DNA of 64,000 nt from the NCBI RefSeq assembly GCF_021347895.1, contig NC_067113.1, positions 1,368,467 through 1,432,466 on the forward strand, written 5' to 3'. Below the pieces are notes generated by a model. The model was given only the letters and a program-made list of their open reading frames with translations, was not told where the DNA came from and did not search any database. Below are positions 35,370-47,289 of this stretch, piece by piece. Every line of letters starts with the position of its first letter. Position 1 is the stretch's first letter. Both the position numbers and the translations under genes were made by a program. The DNA comes from Acanthochromis polyacanthus (Eukaryota; Chordata; Actinopteri; Pomacentridae).

Positions 35370-35712
35370 AGAAAAGCACTCGGAGAGCGCAGATCTCCGC
35401 CAGGCCATCTGTCTGTTTGTCTGTTAACAGCATAACTCAAAAAGTTATAGACGGATTTTCACCAACTTTTTACAGAAAAAATTTGGCGGCCTGGCAGCCA
35501 TCTCTCAATTGTACAGAGTCCTTCAAAAAAATCCTCGATCCAGACGGTGATCCGGATCAAATCCAAAATCTAATCAATTGTTACTTTTGCTCTTCCGGGC
35601 ATTCTGTAAAAATTTGGTGAAAATCCGTCCATAACTTTTTGAGTTATGCTGTTAACAGACAAACAGACAAACAAACTCTGATGATTACATAACCTCCTGG
35701 CGGAGGTAACTA
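35370..35712. mobile_element. Foldback MITE
   Basis: About 340 bp with long inverted arms: CTGTTAACAGCATAACTC through GGATTTTCACCAA (35421-35465) is mirrored at about 35617-35661, and CTCCGCCAGG (35395-35404) at 35695-35705. No coding sequence. Superfamily not assigned. Confidence 0.8.
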
Positions 35713-35851
35713 TATGGTAAACATTGAAATTTCCCTTGAAGAACTCATAAACTGTTTAGCATGATCATTAATATGAGTCTAAAACTGACTCAAATGATCA
35801 AATTAACACAATGAAGTGAGGAGTACTTCTTGCATGGCCAGCATACTCACC

Positions 35852-35853
<2 letters not shown>

Positions 35854-35885
<32 letters not shown>
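35854..35885. repeat. (CA)n microsatellite
   Basis: Uninterrupted CA units, roughly 15. Confidence 0.95.
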
Positions 35886-35886
<1 letters not shown>

Positions 35887-35888
35887 TA

Positions 35889-36178
35889 AAACAAAACTGA
35901 ACCTTTCAGAGTGGCCTTTTATTGTGGGCAGTCTAAAGCACACCTGTGCACTAATCATGGTGTCTAATCAGCATCTTGATATGGCACACCTGTGAGGTGG
36001 GATGGATTATCTCAGCAAAGAAGAAGTGCTCACTATCACAGATTTAGACAGATTTGTGAACAATATTTGAGAGAAATGGTGATATTGTGTATGTGGAAAA
36101 AGTTTTAGATCTTTGAGATCATCTCATAAAAAATGGGAGCAAAAACAAAAGTGTTGAGTTTATATTTTTGTTGAGTGT
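35889..36178 (-). mobile_element. Tc1-like element end fragment
   Basis: Finishes TTTTTGTTGAGTGTA, the complement of the TACACTCAACAAAAA terminus of a widespread fish Tc1-like family. The preceding blocks, CAGATTTGTGAACAATATTTG and GTGGGATGGATTATCTC, belong to the same family. It is truncated on its left by the CA repeat. Confidence 0.7.
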
Positions 36179-37044
36179 ATGTTGTTTATTACAACATATG
36201 TCACACCAAGATAGATAAACTGCACTACTGCAGCAGATACATTATTGAAGTGTGCTTACATGACGTGTCTACATACACTACTTACAAGAAGTTATTCAAC
36301 TTTCAAGTGACATTTACGGAAAATGTAAACGTTCATGCTATGGTGATGGTATATCATAAAAGTAGGGCATTTAAGTAGAAGCAGGCAATAGTGATTTCCT
36401 CATCTTAAACAATTTATTGAAACAAAAGCTAAAATCAGTGGAGGGTATATCACAATAAAAATGTCTCATGACAGTTTGGACAGAACTGCAGCTTTCAGCT
36501 GAAATCCGGTACAAATTGTGTCCCACCAGTAGCGTGACCACGGATGTTCCCAGACAACAGCTGCCCTCTGCCTCGTAATTAGCCTTAAGACCATCTCTAA
36601 AGATAAACATAGATACTATCATCAACTTACTGTGTTTGTTTAACCGCTATGTACTGGATAAAAATGTAGTCGAGGTTAAGTTGCTAAGCTAACGCTAACA
36701 CGTTTACTGTTAAGAATCAAAACATTTCTGACAGTTACCTGTCTTCTCAAACATAGTCGCCGTTACCCGTGACTGCGATGAAGATAAGTAGCTACTAACA
36801 GTCAGATTATTTGTCTCTGGGTTGCAGTGTAGGCTTGTAAAATCCAGAACAGCACTTGCATGTTTACGGAATGGCTACGCATGCAGCAACATACTGACGT
36901 TTTACGGTGATGCAATGACACGACTCCAACTTGGGTCCTTGCGCATGGAAAAGCAAACCGGTCCTGGGGGGCACGAAATTTGAGCCGACACTTACCTTGA
37001 ACCAAGCTAGCACCCTGGTTCTCTTTGTTGTTAAATGAGGCTAG

Positions 37045-37468
37045 AGTGTTTCCGTCGCCGGCCCCTCAGAGTGGTTCCTCTATTAAACTACTACCCAGCT
37101 CTTGGAAGAGCTGCTTCCCTTGGGCTGCCCTCTGGAATGGCCTTGCCTGTACAGCCAGCCTCCCGGCCATAATTCGGAACAGCTTTGCCTGTCTAGCCAG
37201 TCTGGCGTGCCTGCCTTGGAATTTTTTTATTTTGACCAGTTTTTGAACTGTCTGCTTCTGGTTTTGAACTTGTTTGTTTTAGCGAGCCTCAGAGCTGCCC
37301 CAGACTATTCTGGACACTTTGTTTTGTCCCTCCTTCCAGACGCCCTCCGCCCACCCTGTTCTTCTTGGAATTTCTTTCTGTATTCCTTGGTTTTGTTCTT
37401 TCTAAATAAAATTTATTTTTTCTAGTAAAACCACTGCATCTGGGTTCTCCGACTCCCCCACGTAACAA
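37045..37468 (+). mobile_element. Gypsy 3' region and 3' LTR end
   Basis: Continues the CCCCTCAGAGTGGTTCC repeats and then LTR sequence with TTCTTTCTAAATAAAAT, the polyadenylation signal, and the terminus TCCCCCACGTAACA. It pairs with the LTR ending at 33026. The boundary of the LTR start is not resolved. Confidence 0.6.
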
Positions 37469-37799
37469 TTAGTTGATTCAACTGTCTATCTAAATTTATT
37501 TGAATTGAAAATAATTTCTTATTGTGTCAAATATTGCTATTTGACCAAAATGCGATTGTGATTAAATAATTGCAACGCCTATAATTGAATTTTTTTTAAA
37601 GAACGTCCCCTTACTATTTTTACATATTATCAACAACCTTGTTTTAAGTGATTTACAGACACGTCTGCTAGGAGCAGAGCTGCTGCTTATGTTTGTATAA
37701 AGTTATTGGGCTCGCAGTAACATTACTATTTGAGTTGTAGAGGACTGGGATGTTTATTACAATTTTAAGAGAGTCTATTTCCTTAACTTACCTTCACAA
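37469..37799. other. No gene seen
   Basis: AT-rich sequence without recognisable frames or termini. Confidence 0.4.
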
Positions 37800-37925
37800 C
37801 AGACACGACCAGTCAAACGTTTGGACACACTCTTTCATTAAATATTTTGTATTTCATTTTTTCCTACATTGTAGATTAACATTGAACACATCAAAACTAT
37901 AAAAGAATACATATGGAATTGTGTT
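37800..37925 (+). mobile_element. Tc1-like terminal fragment
   Basis: Contains CCAGTCAAACGTTTGGACAC and TTTCCTACATTGTAGATTAA, the hallmark start of another common fish Tc1 family. No transposase follows. Confidence 0.65.
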
Positions 37926-38479
37926 GTGTGCTGTCCTCACAACACGTGACTGTGCTACTAGACAGCCCACGAACCATTAAAGAAAACTCTGTACACAAGG
38001 CTTTCTTTTTTTTGCATTTATAGAGGTCTCCTGTAGTCAGACGTGACAATTTTTAACTGTTACCCATCCCATGGCTCTGCGTGTAACCAATTAAGTGGTG
38101 CTGTGGGGGGGACAATGCTGGGGACAGACTACTGACTGCAGACAGAAAGGGCTGCATCAGAGGTAAAATAACCCAGTTTTAAATCGATCTCTTTTTGGCT
38201 GGCGGATTTTTTTTTAAAGAAAGGCCAACGCTAATATGCATCAAAATGCTGAATATCGGTCGATCCCTACAAAAACATGACCCTCACAGTGCTGCCTGTG
38301 CTGTCCAGGTGTAAGGGGGATGGTGCAGGTAGATGGCTGCATCATCCACTCCAGTAGGCCAGTAGACAGAGTGCAAAACTTCAGAAGGTCCATGTATGAA
38401 CTCAGCAGGGACTGGAGGTGGTTCGGCACAATCCCCTCCAAGGTCTTCATGAGGTGGGAAGTTAAGGTGACAGGTTCGA
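37926..38479. other. Unassigned repeats
   Basis: Includes GAATATCGGTCGATCCCTA near 38251-38270, a known type of DNA-element terminus, and a stretch at 38280-38460 that looks coding-derived on the minus strand (WMMQPSTCTIPLTPGQHRQH), which I cannot assign. Confidence 0.35.
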
Positions 38480-38720
38480 TGTTACGATCCCCGCTCCATT
38501 CCCTGTCTGGCTCACCCTTTCTCCCTCTTGATCTGTTTCTCTGATCTGTGTCTAGTTACTCATAGTCTCTCTCCCTCTCCTTTCAGTCCTGCCCTGCCTG
38601 CAGCTAGCATGTTGCAGAGATGGAAAACTGCTGTGGTGATCAGCTCACCTGCCCATAATTACCTCCTTCCATAAAAGCAAAGCTCATTCATCCACTTGTC
38701 GCCAGACCATAGACATTCAT

Positions 38721-39275
38721 TGTTATGAATGATGGAGCAGCTCAGGTGCAGGAAATGACCAAACAGACATTGAATGTAACACAAAGTTTATTTACAGAAC
38801 GAAAGACTACAAAAATGGCGTAGTGAACTACAGGAAATGGAACTAGACACTCAAACTAAACTCACGGCTACTCCTAGAGGCCTGGGGAAACAATGCACCA
38901 TCAACTCACTTTTGGTAACACCAAGGTAAGAAGAAAAGCGCAAAACTAAATCGGCAAAAACCAAACTAACACTATGAAACTTAGACTATGAACACTAGCA
39001 AGACTTATCCTACTCTAACTGGAGTGGGAGGCTGGACTACACACGACTAAACAAGTGCTGCTCTTACACTGGTGTATGAACGCGTGTGAATGTTGGTGGT
39101 GGTCGGAGGGGCCGTAGGCGCAGATTGGCAGCCATGCTTCCGTCAGTCTGCCCCAGGGCAGCTGTGGCTACAAATGTAGTTTACCACCACCAGAGTGAGA
39201 ATGTGTGAGTGAATGAAGAATGGAGCCATTCTGAAGCGCTTTGAGTGCCTAGAAAAGTGCTATATGAATCTAGTC

Positions 39276-39309
<34 letters not shown>

Positions 39310-39803
39310 ATAAACACCAGATGCTCAGGACCGGTTCACAGCTGCAGGTTCTGGCACCGACAGGTGGTGGAGAAGAGACGCCAGGTGAGGACGGATGGCA
39401 CAGGTGAGTATGCTTGTCTCCTTTGGAAGGACAACCGGGAGCCAGAGACTGATGACGGTGTGGTAACAGCAGGAACAGGTGGATCCAGAACTGCGATAGG
39501 AGGAGGACAACGGAGGTTAGAAACAGAAGGAAGTACAATGGAGCAGAGTGGCTGGTGTAACAAGCTGTGAACGATTTACTGGCAGAGTCACAATCTGGCA
39601 CTGAAAGGTAGATAGCATCCGGTTATATTGCGGGCAGAGTGGAGGTTGAGTGGCTGACGTCCACCTGTCCCTGGAACAGTTGATTATGGTGAATGTGAAA
39701 CACCTGTTGCTGCCTCGGGCTGCTTGATGGTCCTACAGGGAGATCGAGTGGAGAGAAGGGAGGGGGAGGGCACTATCTGGACCTGGCGGCAGCCGGCCTG
39801 ACA
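38721..39803 (-). mobile_element. Nested solo LTR, minus orientation
   Basis: Begins TGTTATGAATGATGG and ends CGGCCTGACA, flanked by an exact TTCAT duplication (38716-38720, 39804-39808). On the minus strand a TATA-like AATATAACC lies near 39625. It carries a SINE-like repeat at 39070-39310. Confidence 0.68.
39070..39310 (+). mobile_element. SINE-like repeat with (ATT)n tail
   Basis: Contains GGCAGCCATGCTTCCGTCAG, CTGCCCCAGGGCAGCTGTGG, GCGCTTTGAGTGCC and AGTGCTATATGAATC, then an ATT array (39279-39308). This is the 3' body of an abundant fish SINE/LINE-tail family. Left edge approximate. Confidence 0.6.
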
Positions 39804-40270
39804 TTCATACCCCACATCCCTGCCGGTCCCTGATCTGTCTCCAAACCTGCTTGCTTTTAGCCACTCCTGCCATCCCGCCTTGTATCAGTGACACATTCGC
39901 TGTTTTGATCCTGCCAGCTTTCTCTACCGCTGGTTCTCGACCTGTCCGCTGTCGGCTTTCCCTCAAGCTGCTGCTGCACTCCCCTACTCTTGTTCCCTAT
40001 TTTGTTATATGCCATTTTGTTTATTAGTTTAGTTAGTGTAGTTATTAATCCAAAGAGTACTTCGGTCCTTAGTTTTGAGTTTTCATAGTTTTGCCCATTT
40101 TTTGAATAGGGTTTGGTTTAGGTTTCCCCTCAGTTCAGTTTCCCCAATTCTGTATTGGTTTCAGTTTCTTGTCTTGTTTAACAGAGCTTTTTGAATCTTC
40201 TTGAAACTTCCCCCGTGACTTCAGAAGTGGTTGGGCTCTCTGGGTGTGCATCCACACTGTGGTTAGGACA

Positions 40271-43160
40271 TGGAACATGGTAAAAATGTATTTATTAGTA
40301 AGATTATGAAAGTACTACATGTAAGTCCAAACTTGCTTCACAAAGTGAAGATCTTTTTTCATCATATCTGATTAAAAGGAATAGCAACACCCCTCACATC
40401 CATTTAGAGTGTCTAGTTACTATTAAACACTCTAAATTATAATGGGTCTGCTTTGGTGTTTTGGCTCACTATGTCCTTGCTCATGCCCAGACAAAGACAG
40501 GAGCCAATGTGATTACAATAACATGTTAACCCAGCAGTGATGGCAATACATATTAATCCAGCCTTTTGTTGAATCAAATGCTTGAAACTGAAACTGATGT
40601 TTCTGACCTGACAGACATTCTCCTCTTTCTGTGATGTCTAATTTAAAAAAAAAAAAAACCTTTTCCAAATAAATCTTCATGAATCTTCTTTTTTCTCACT
40701 GTCTCTCTGTCTAAGCAATACTTATGTTTCCTCCCACTTATGGCAATTTTTACCAGGCAACACTACATCTTCATGTCAGAATTCAGACCAACATCAACAC
40801 CACATTCAATGAAGAGACTTCACTTTTGAAAGTACTGTGATATAATATACAATGACATTGGGAAAGTATTTACAGTAAAACATAATTACGCTATACATCA
40901 GAAGGTTATATATTCTCAACAGCTGTTGTGAACAAAAACTTTACTACATTCAAGCGGAGAATGTGAGTCAGTGCACTGGGATGCCTTGGAACGGAATGCG
41001 AAGCAGCAGCACCTCAATGCCTCAAACTTTGAAATGGTGGATTGCTTTCTCCAATTTGAGAGCGAGTTGCTGTGCCAAGCAAAGGTGTGGAGGTATCTTG
41101 GAATGTTGCTTACAAGCGAAGGCAGTTATAGCATCAACAGGTGAACTGGTTGCTGTCTGCAGTAATGTTATCATAGTACCAGTCTGTCAAGGTAAGTAGT
41201 GAGCAAAGCCTTGCAGTGCATCTTTTAATTTAGCAGTTGGTCTCTTATTTAATTTTTCATATGGCTATGGGCTTTCAAAGGTGACCAAAAAAGAATGTGA
41301 GTGAAAGCAGTTAAAACAAGTCCCTTTAACAGTTTGAACGACTGATAGATCTGAAAGTAGCTCTGAGCAGAACTGCTGCTACTTTAATGGAAGCAGTTCA
41401 GATACTTTGGACATCTGACAAGAATACATCCTTGAGATTTTTAAGGCAAACTGGGAGAAAACCCCAGGACTGACATAGAAAATGCTGGAAGGATTCCATA
41501 TTCTATTTGGCTTGGGAAAATCAATAGATTTAGGAACTGCTTGTTCCCAGTATATGTGTGTGTTTTAGCATTGTGATATTACATTCTTTTAAGTCACATG
41601 ATGAACAGTAATATTGAGGAGACAATGCATTCACAATCTCTAGCACAAACAGGCAGCCTGTGCTGAATGCTAAATAGCATAATCAGAGTGACATGACTTT
41701 GATTTCACGGCCCACTGAGTACAGAATGTGCACATGACGCTGTTTGGACAGTTGCCATGGCTCAGCGGGCAATCAGGCCCAACTCTGCTTTCTGCCACAT
41801 AGTGAAGCAACAGGGTACAATCTGAAGGAGCACATTTATACCCAGTCTCTGATCCAGCACTGTTCCCATTGATTGAGGATGTGCATCCCTACATCACCTG
41901 TGTATGAGTGCTTGTGTCTTGATATGTGAGTGAGAACCTGTAGGTTGGCAAATATTTTCTATGTGAATTCCACTGGCTGCACGATGGGTTCCATCTGCTT
42001 GTTCATCCATGATTTGTCACATTAATCAAAGCTTTACATGAACAAATATAGATTTTGGGTACTTTCCTGTGGTGATAACCCACTGAGGCAGTCCAGGCTG
42101 TCTCTATTCACATCTTTAGCTGCCTTCCAGTTTCTCTCCATCCCCACATAAAGCTTCAGAGAGTGAAAAAGAAGAATGTGAAAGATGTCTAGTGAAAAAG
42201 GAAATAGAATTTTATCAGCCTATTATATGACTTTGGACAGTTGTGGTGAACTGTTGAAACCGAGCTGAGGATTATTAGCCAGAAGGGAGTGATGTAGAGA
42301 ATGAGAGAGCCTCTCACTGGCTATACTAACTGATTTCTCTTAGAGACCTTACTTCCCACTGCTTTCTGTGCCAGGGGACCTTCTGAGCTTAGTCACCCCA
42401 CTTATTGCTACATTTAATAGTGCAAACTTGCACTCACACAAAGCCACGTGACTCTGCGGTGCATGAGTGGTGCTTTTACATTTATTAAAAACTTCTAAAT
42501 TTAATTAGAAGTTCTATCGACTTGTAAATTAAATTAAAAGTCACATCTACCCAAGAATTAAATTGGAAGTTATATCATATTCAAATATTACAGAGATTTA
42601 GCACTGGCTTAAGGACGTGTAAGAATAAAAAACATTATCTTTGCTGCCTGACGAGGACACCTCTCCCTGCACAGAATGACATAGACTGCAATCTTTTTTT
42701 TTTTAACAGTGAGACAGAAAAAAAAATAAGAGCCTTTAAAAATCCGGTCCACATGCTACTGGTGTAGTCTGTCTTAAAAGATTTGTTTCACATTAAGGTT
42801 GAATGGTCATCCAGTGGCACTGCAATAGTAAGAACGTCTGTTAACTTCAAAAGTATGACCAGTGATAAAACTGAGATACTTCTAGTGGCTGCCACCCATT
42901 CAGATATAGGTTACTGTGAGGATATAAATGGGATGCAGACAGAAGTATAAATCTCTGACAATCTGTTGCAGCCATCAAGTTTTTGCAGTAAGACTCGTAA
43001 ATCCATGAAAAAGACAACATAAACTTTGCTGGTCATTGATAAATTTTAATCTCTTGCAATTGTTATGCCCTCCACATCTATCGCCACATAGTGGGAATCT
43101 CTCCGTCCCTCTCTCTCTCCAGGTGGGTGTGAGTGTGGTTTGTGGCATTGTGAACAGGTG
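40271..43160. other. No gene recognised
   Basis: About 2.9 kb of unique-looking DNA. Small frames (for example 40963-41199) have no recognisable domain. A-run at about 40647-40660 and T-run near 42695. Confidence 0.4.
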
Positions 43161-43551
43161 TTACCAGGGATGGCTGGTATAAATGGGTTAACAGGGCTAA
43201 GCCCTCCCAAGCTAACACAAAAAACATGAGAAAATTATTTTTTAAATAAAACAGATTGTTTTAAGTTTAGGTGAAACCAAAGATAGCAACAGCACCAATC
43301 AGTCAAAAGAAAAACATAGAATATCTCTAAATGGGCTTATTTTTTAAGAAGCCCAGCAGATACAGTCCGCTTTCATTCATTTCGTTCTTGTAAGTGATTG
43401 ACAGGTGTCATCCCGCCTCCGTGATTTACTGATCATTTGGGCTAACTTCAGGCAGCCCACAGGCCTCTGACTTTTGACCAATAACAGCGAGTTGACACAG
43501 CGGTGCTGCTATTTTTGCCAGAGTTGGGAAGGAGGGAGAAAAAGTTAAGCT

Positions 43552-44290
43552 ATGGCGGGCGTTAGCATGAACAAGGTGGATTATGTACTTTCTTTTCCAT
43601 TTTCCTCAATGTCTTTGGAGGAAAAGCTGGAAGTTAAGAGACTGGGATCACATCGGCCAAATGATTTTCAAATAACTCAACGGGACAAACGACAAAATCG
43701 TAATTTTGCATTTCTTGGTTTGACAGAAAGGACTGGCTAACGGCAAGTGTAGCTAAGAATTCACTTTTCTGTTTCCCATGCTAACTTTTTGGAGGAGATA
43801 CCGCATGGACTCAGCAAGGAATTGTGGATTTGAAACATTTGTCGGACAAAATTAGAAAACATGAATGCAGCACAAGTCACATTGGAAACAGCGTCAAGCT
43901 GTCCATGTTAGGAAAAGTTAACATCGACTGTCAGCTGGATGAGGGCCATCGCTGTACATAGGCACAATGAGCTGGTGAAAAAGAACAGACATTCTCTATC
44001 AAGGATTGTGGTCTGTATTAAATTTTGTGGAGCACACGAGCTGGCTTTACGGGGGTCTGATGAATCCCCCACTTCAACCCAACGTGGCGTATTTCTGGAC
44101 CTGGTTGACCAATTTTCTTTTTTAGACAGACAGTTAGCAGATCACCTGTCAAACACACAAGTTGCAAAGTACACGTCCAAGACTAGCCAAAACGAGTTGC
44201 TTGATTGTATGTTAGCTGTTTATAAACAAAAGTAACTGATGAAATATCACAGACGGCATTTGTGGCTGTGCAAGCTGATGAGACAACCGA
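43552..44290 (+). pseudogene. DUF4371-type hAT transposase, N-terminal remnant
   Basis: The frame starts MAGVSMNKVDYVLS and continues EEKLEVKRLGSHRP. After a frameshift near 43735 the match continues through LDEGHRRAI-like sequence, CIKFCGAHELALRG, RGVFLDLVDQF and YTSKTSQNELLDCM. These are conserved blocks of the zinc-finger MYM-type-1-like hAT transposases. Another shift near 44230 leads to QADETTDV-like sequence just before the GT repeat at 44311. Catalytic and dimerisation regions are missing. Confidence 0.8.
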
Positions 44291-44304
44291 TGTGGCATGT
44301 GTGT

Positions 44305-44305
44305 C

Positions 44306-44376
<71 letters not shown>

Positions 44377-44396
44377 AAGAGACAGAGAGAGAGTGT
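44305..44396. repeat. Compound (GT)n(GA)n microsatellite
   Basis: GT array to about 44357, then GA-rich to 44394. It lies within the hAT remnant. Confidence 0.95.
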
Positions 44397-44539
44397 TGAT
44401 GTAGAACACTAAAGTATAGTGTACCTGTAATTGATGTAACTGTGTGGATCATAGGTGATGTTGCTTTTGCAGCTGTTAACTATTTAATCGGTATTATGCA
44501 TTTGTTAGCCCACCCAACAAATTTCACCACCTGTTAACC

Positions 44540-45670
44540 CATAATAAAGTCATAAAAGAACCAAACTTCATGAATGTTTTTTGTGACAAAGGAGTATTTG
44601 TTCCAATTACTCTATCAGAGAAAAATCAGAGTCGTAGAAATACCTGGAAACTCAAGAGAGCCATGACATTATGTTCTTTACAGGTTTATGTAAACGTTTG
44701 ATTACAACTGTACATAGTGTGATAGTTCATACACTGTCAGTATTATTGACTACAGCTGGTGACTCCTGTCAACAAACTTAAATAGAGTCCATTTGATAAA
44801 CTCATTAAATTTAGCCACAAACTAAGTGGGACCCTCTGAGGAGCTAAGCACAGAGCTGAAAAAGCAAATGACTTATACCAGTAAGAAAAGTCACTCTGAA
44901 CCATGTGAAAGCGGCTACAAAGCACAAAATTAACCGTGCAAACAATTGTTTGCTAGTATAAAGTGCATGGCACAGTTGTGTCACTGCCATAATCAGGAAA
45001 AAACACAAACTATCACCTACTGCTGAGAGACAGTTGGTCAGAATGGTTAAGAAACAACCAAGAATGACCAAGAATCAGTTCTGCAATTATTCACAGCTGT
45101 TAGGACACAGGTATCAGTGTCTTTTACATTACCTCTCAGTCGAGGCTGCTGTGCAAGGAGTCATAGAAGTGGCACTACAAGGCTTGAATTAAGTTTGCTG
45201 ATGATCACATGGACAAGGAAAAGGACTTCTGGAGGAAAGTTCTTATCTCCACATTCTTCTAAAAAAAAAAAACCCTAAAATTATCAGCCAGAAGGTTGGG
45301 TCTTGGATGCAGTTGATGTTACGACAATACAATGACCCCAAACACACATTACAATTGGCAAAAAAAAAAAAAAAAGGCTAGAATTGAGGTTTTAGACTGG
45401 TCTACCCAAATTCCCTCACGTAAACCCCTTCAAGAACCTGTGGATTGTGATGAAGAGACAAGTCAGAAGTTGTCTATGAGCCTGTGGACAGCTACCAGAA
45501 GTATTTAGTTGAGGTGAAAATGGCCATTCATATTTTTTATATACTCTACTGTATTTATATATAAAATGAAATACTTCACCTCTATTTTGTGTTACTTTTG
45601 ATGATTATGACTTGTAGCTCATCCAAAAAAAAATCTGAAAACCAGTATCTCAAAAAATGTTATAATATTT
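44540..45670 (+). pseudogene. Old Tc1-like element with decayed transposase
   Basis: GTTCTTTACAGGTTTATGTA near 44676 resembles a Tc1 terminus. At 45330-45475 a frame with shifts reads YNDPKHTLQL-like, then FPHVNPFKNLWIV, equivalent to QQDNDPKHT and [12 protein letters not shown]-runs at 45261 and 45360 and many stops show age. Ends are approximate. Confidence 0.55.
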
Positions 45671-45689
45671 CATTTGAAGATCCACAGTC

Positions 45690-46205
45690 ATAGAGAAGAA
45701 TACTATCTGATTAGAGTTGTCCAGATTACAATAATCAACAGCCTCCACAGAGAGGGTTGAAAATGTGGACTGTCAGCACAGTGCTGTATCAAATTTGACT
45801 AAGATAAAAGTGTGGTAGGAAAAGGTGTGCAAGCAACAGAGATGACTGCATTCTTGAGAAGGTGCTCAAGAAAAGTCAATTTAAGAACTTGGGAGAGCTC
45901 ACAAGCAGTGGATTGAGATAGTATCAGTGCATTAAAAGGTACCAAGCACAGATGTCTTCAGGAAAGGAGCTATAACTGTTACATTCCTAATATCAAGCCA
46001 TTATTGAACCAGAAATGTTATAAGTGTCTTACCTCGGCTAAGGAGAAAAACACTGGACTGTTGCTCAGTGGGCCGAAGTCCTCTTTTCAGATAAAAGTAA
46101 ATTCTTCAAGTTCCCAGAGTCTGGAGAAGGAGTGGAGAGAGCAGGTAGCACTAGAGGAAGAGGAGGAGCCAGCTGGGGCAATGCGATACTCTAGCCTTTC
46201 TGGAT
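45690..46205 (+). pseudogene. Second old Tc1-like transposase relic
   Basis: Contains GTGGTAGGAAAAGGTGTGCA, AAAAGTCAATTTAAGAACTT and the decayed frame TSAKEKNTGLLLSGPKSSF, which corresponds to the WAKEKxWTxxQWxxVLFSDESKF region of one Tc1 group. No termini found. Confidence 0.55.
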
Positions 46206-46510
46206 GAATTAGTACTGATTCCCTGATACAGTTAAATACAGAAGCCATTACAATGTTATTACACCAGACTACAGGTCCCTTTAAAAGCTTTGTTGTAGTA
46301 TTGATTACAACATCATCCTCCTGTCATCCGTTCCTACACAACAGTTTTACCCCCTTCCTTACTCACTCTGTCGCTGTCTCTAAATACCTGTTTGGTGCCT
46401 CTTGATTCCTCTGCCCTTCTCCCTCCTTCTCTGACAATTTGATGTCCTGCCATGTCTCCCCTATGGCTAAAACAAAAGTAATAATAGTAATGATTAGCAT
46501 CACACAGGTT

Positions 46511-46647
46511 ATCGCTACATCAATTTTTCAGGAAAATTTTTTGTGGAGTGTTACAGGGTTTTTGTAACCATTTACTGACATATGTAAATGGTAACAAAAA
46601 CTCTGTGACACTCCACAAAAATTTTCCTGAAAAATTGATGTAGTGAT
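46511..46647. repeat. Long hairpin, about 65-nt arms
   Basis: ATCGCTACATCAATTTTTCAG at the left is mirrored by CTGAAAAATTGATGTAGTGAT at the right. Arms pair almost throughout, with a few mismatches and one indel, around a short central TGACATA. It could be a miniature foldback element reduced to its TIRs. Confidence 0.88.
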
Positions 46648-46851
46648 CACCTATCAGTTTTAATTACTTTTAATGAGAAATCTATGATTTCGTCTTGAAT
46701 CTATCATAAATCTATCATGCCAACAAAACATAGAGAAGTTGAGAAGAAACAATCTGACATCATAGGCTAGTTAGTCAAAATATGTAACAGAGTGTAATTG
46801 ATACTGACCATAACTTTTAATGTTATTAAACGTGATAATAAATGTTCCAGT

Positions 46852-46928
46852 TTTGTTCAAAAACAACTCTAATAACCTTATTAGAGTTGTTTTTAAACAA
46901 AACCATGACAATGACCTCATTGTCATGG
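46852..46928. repeat. Two adjacent short hairpins
   Basis: TTTTGTTCAAAAACAACTCTAATAA pairs with TTATTAGAGTTGTTTTTAAACAAAA (46855-46902). Directly after, CCATGACAATGA pairs with TCATTGTCATGG (46902-46927). Function unknown. Confidence 0.8.
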
Positions 46929-47289
46929 CTACAACTAGTATTTGGCAGAAGAGAGAAAAAAGGAAACTAAGCAGTTCTGCCTGTGAGTGAATGGGAACTG
47001 TCACAAACATTCTTTAAGACGTACTCTTTAGACATTAATCTCTTTTACAGACACACATGTGGATAGATGAAATAACTCTTGATATCTTTCAGACATTTCA
47101 TGAGAACATTTTGAAAGGGTTCTTGTACCCTGTAAATATTTCTGCACAAAGAAAGAGCAACACAATGGTCACAGTGCATGGATATAATTAGATACTTTCT
47201 CCTTCTAGAAGAAAAATGTAAATATTCACAGAAAAAATTTCTATGAAATTGCGCGTAGTGTCATTATTTACATTTTTATTGCACAGTTT
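46929..47289. other. No gene seen
   Basis: Unassigned AT-rich DNA. Confidence 0.4.

Larger units (their letters stand above)
34441..37040. mobile_element. Composite insertion in the Gypsy 3' region, probably hAT-like ends
   Basis: The Gypsy repeat motif CGGCCCCTCAGAGTGGTTCC is left at 34430 and picked up at 37055. The intervening DNA begins GGGCTGGTTCAGGTTCAAAG and its far end, in reverse, reads GCTTGGTTCAAGGTAAGTG, which are similar. A minus-strand mini-exon (ATG at 36754 then donor GACAG/GTAACT) may be a leftover transposase start. No clear duplication. It contains a foldback element, a CA repeat and a Tc1-like end, listed separately. Confidence 0.4.
38480..40270 (+). mobile_element. LTR (outer) interrupted by a second LTR
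   Basis: Starts TGTTACGATCCCCG and ends GGTTAGGACA. A TATA-like CCATAAAAGC occurs near 38671. About 700 bp without the nested element. No matching 5-bp duplication found, so it could be one LTR of a truncated element. Confidence 0.5.
43165..44533 (+). mobile_element. hAT element, DUF4371 (ZMYM1-like) type, internally deleted
   Basis: Starts CAGGGATGGCTGG. The end, in reverse, reads CAGGTGGTGAAATTTGTTGG, also found at 21691. It contains the N-terminal third of a transposase and then a GT/GA microsatellite in place of the catalytic half. No exact 8-bp duplication found. Confidence 0.7.
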
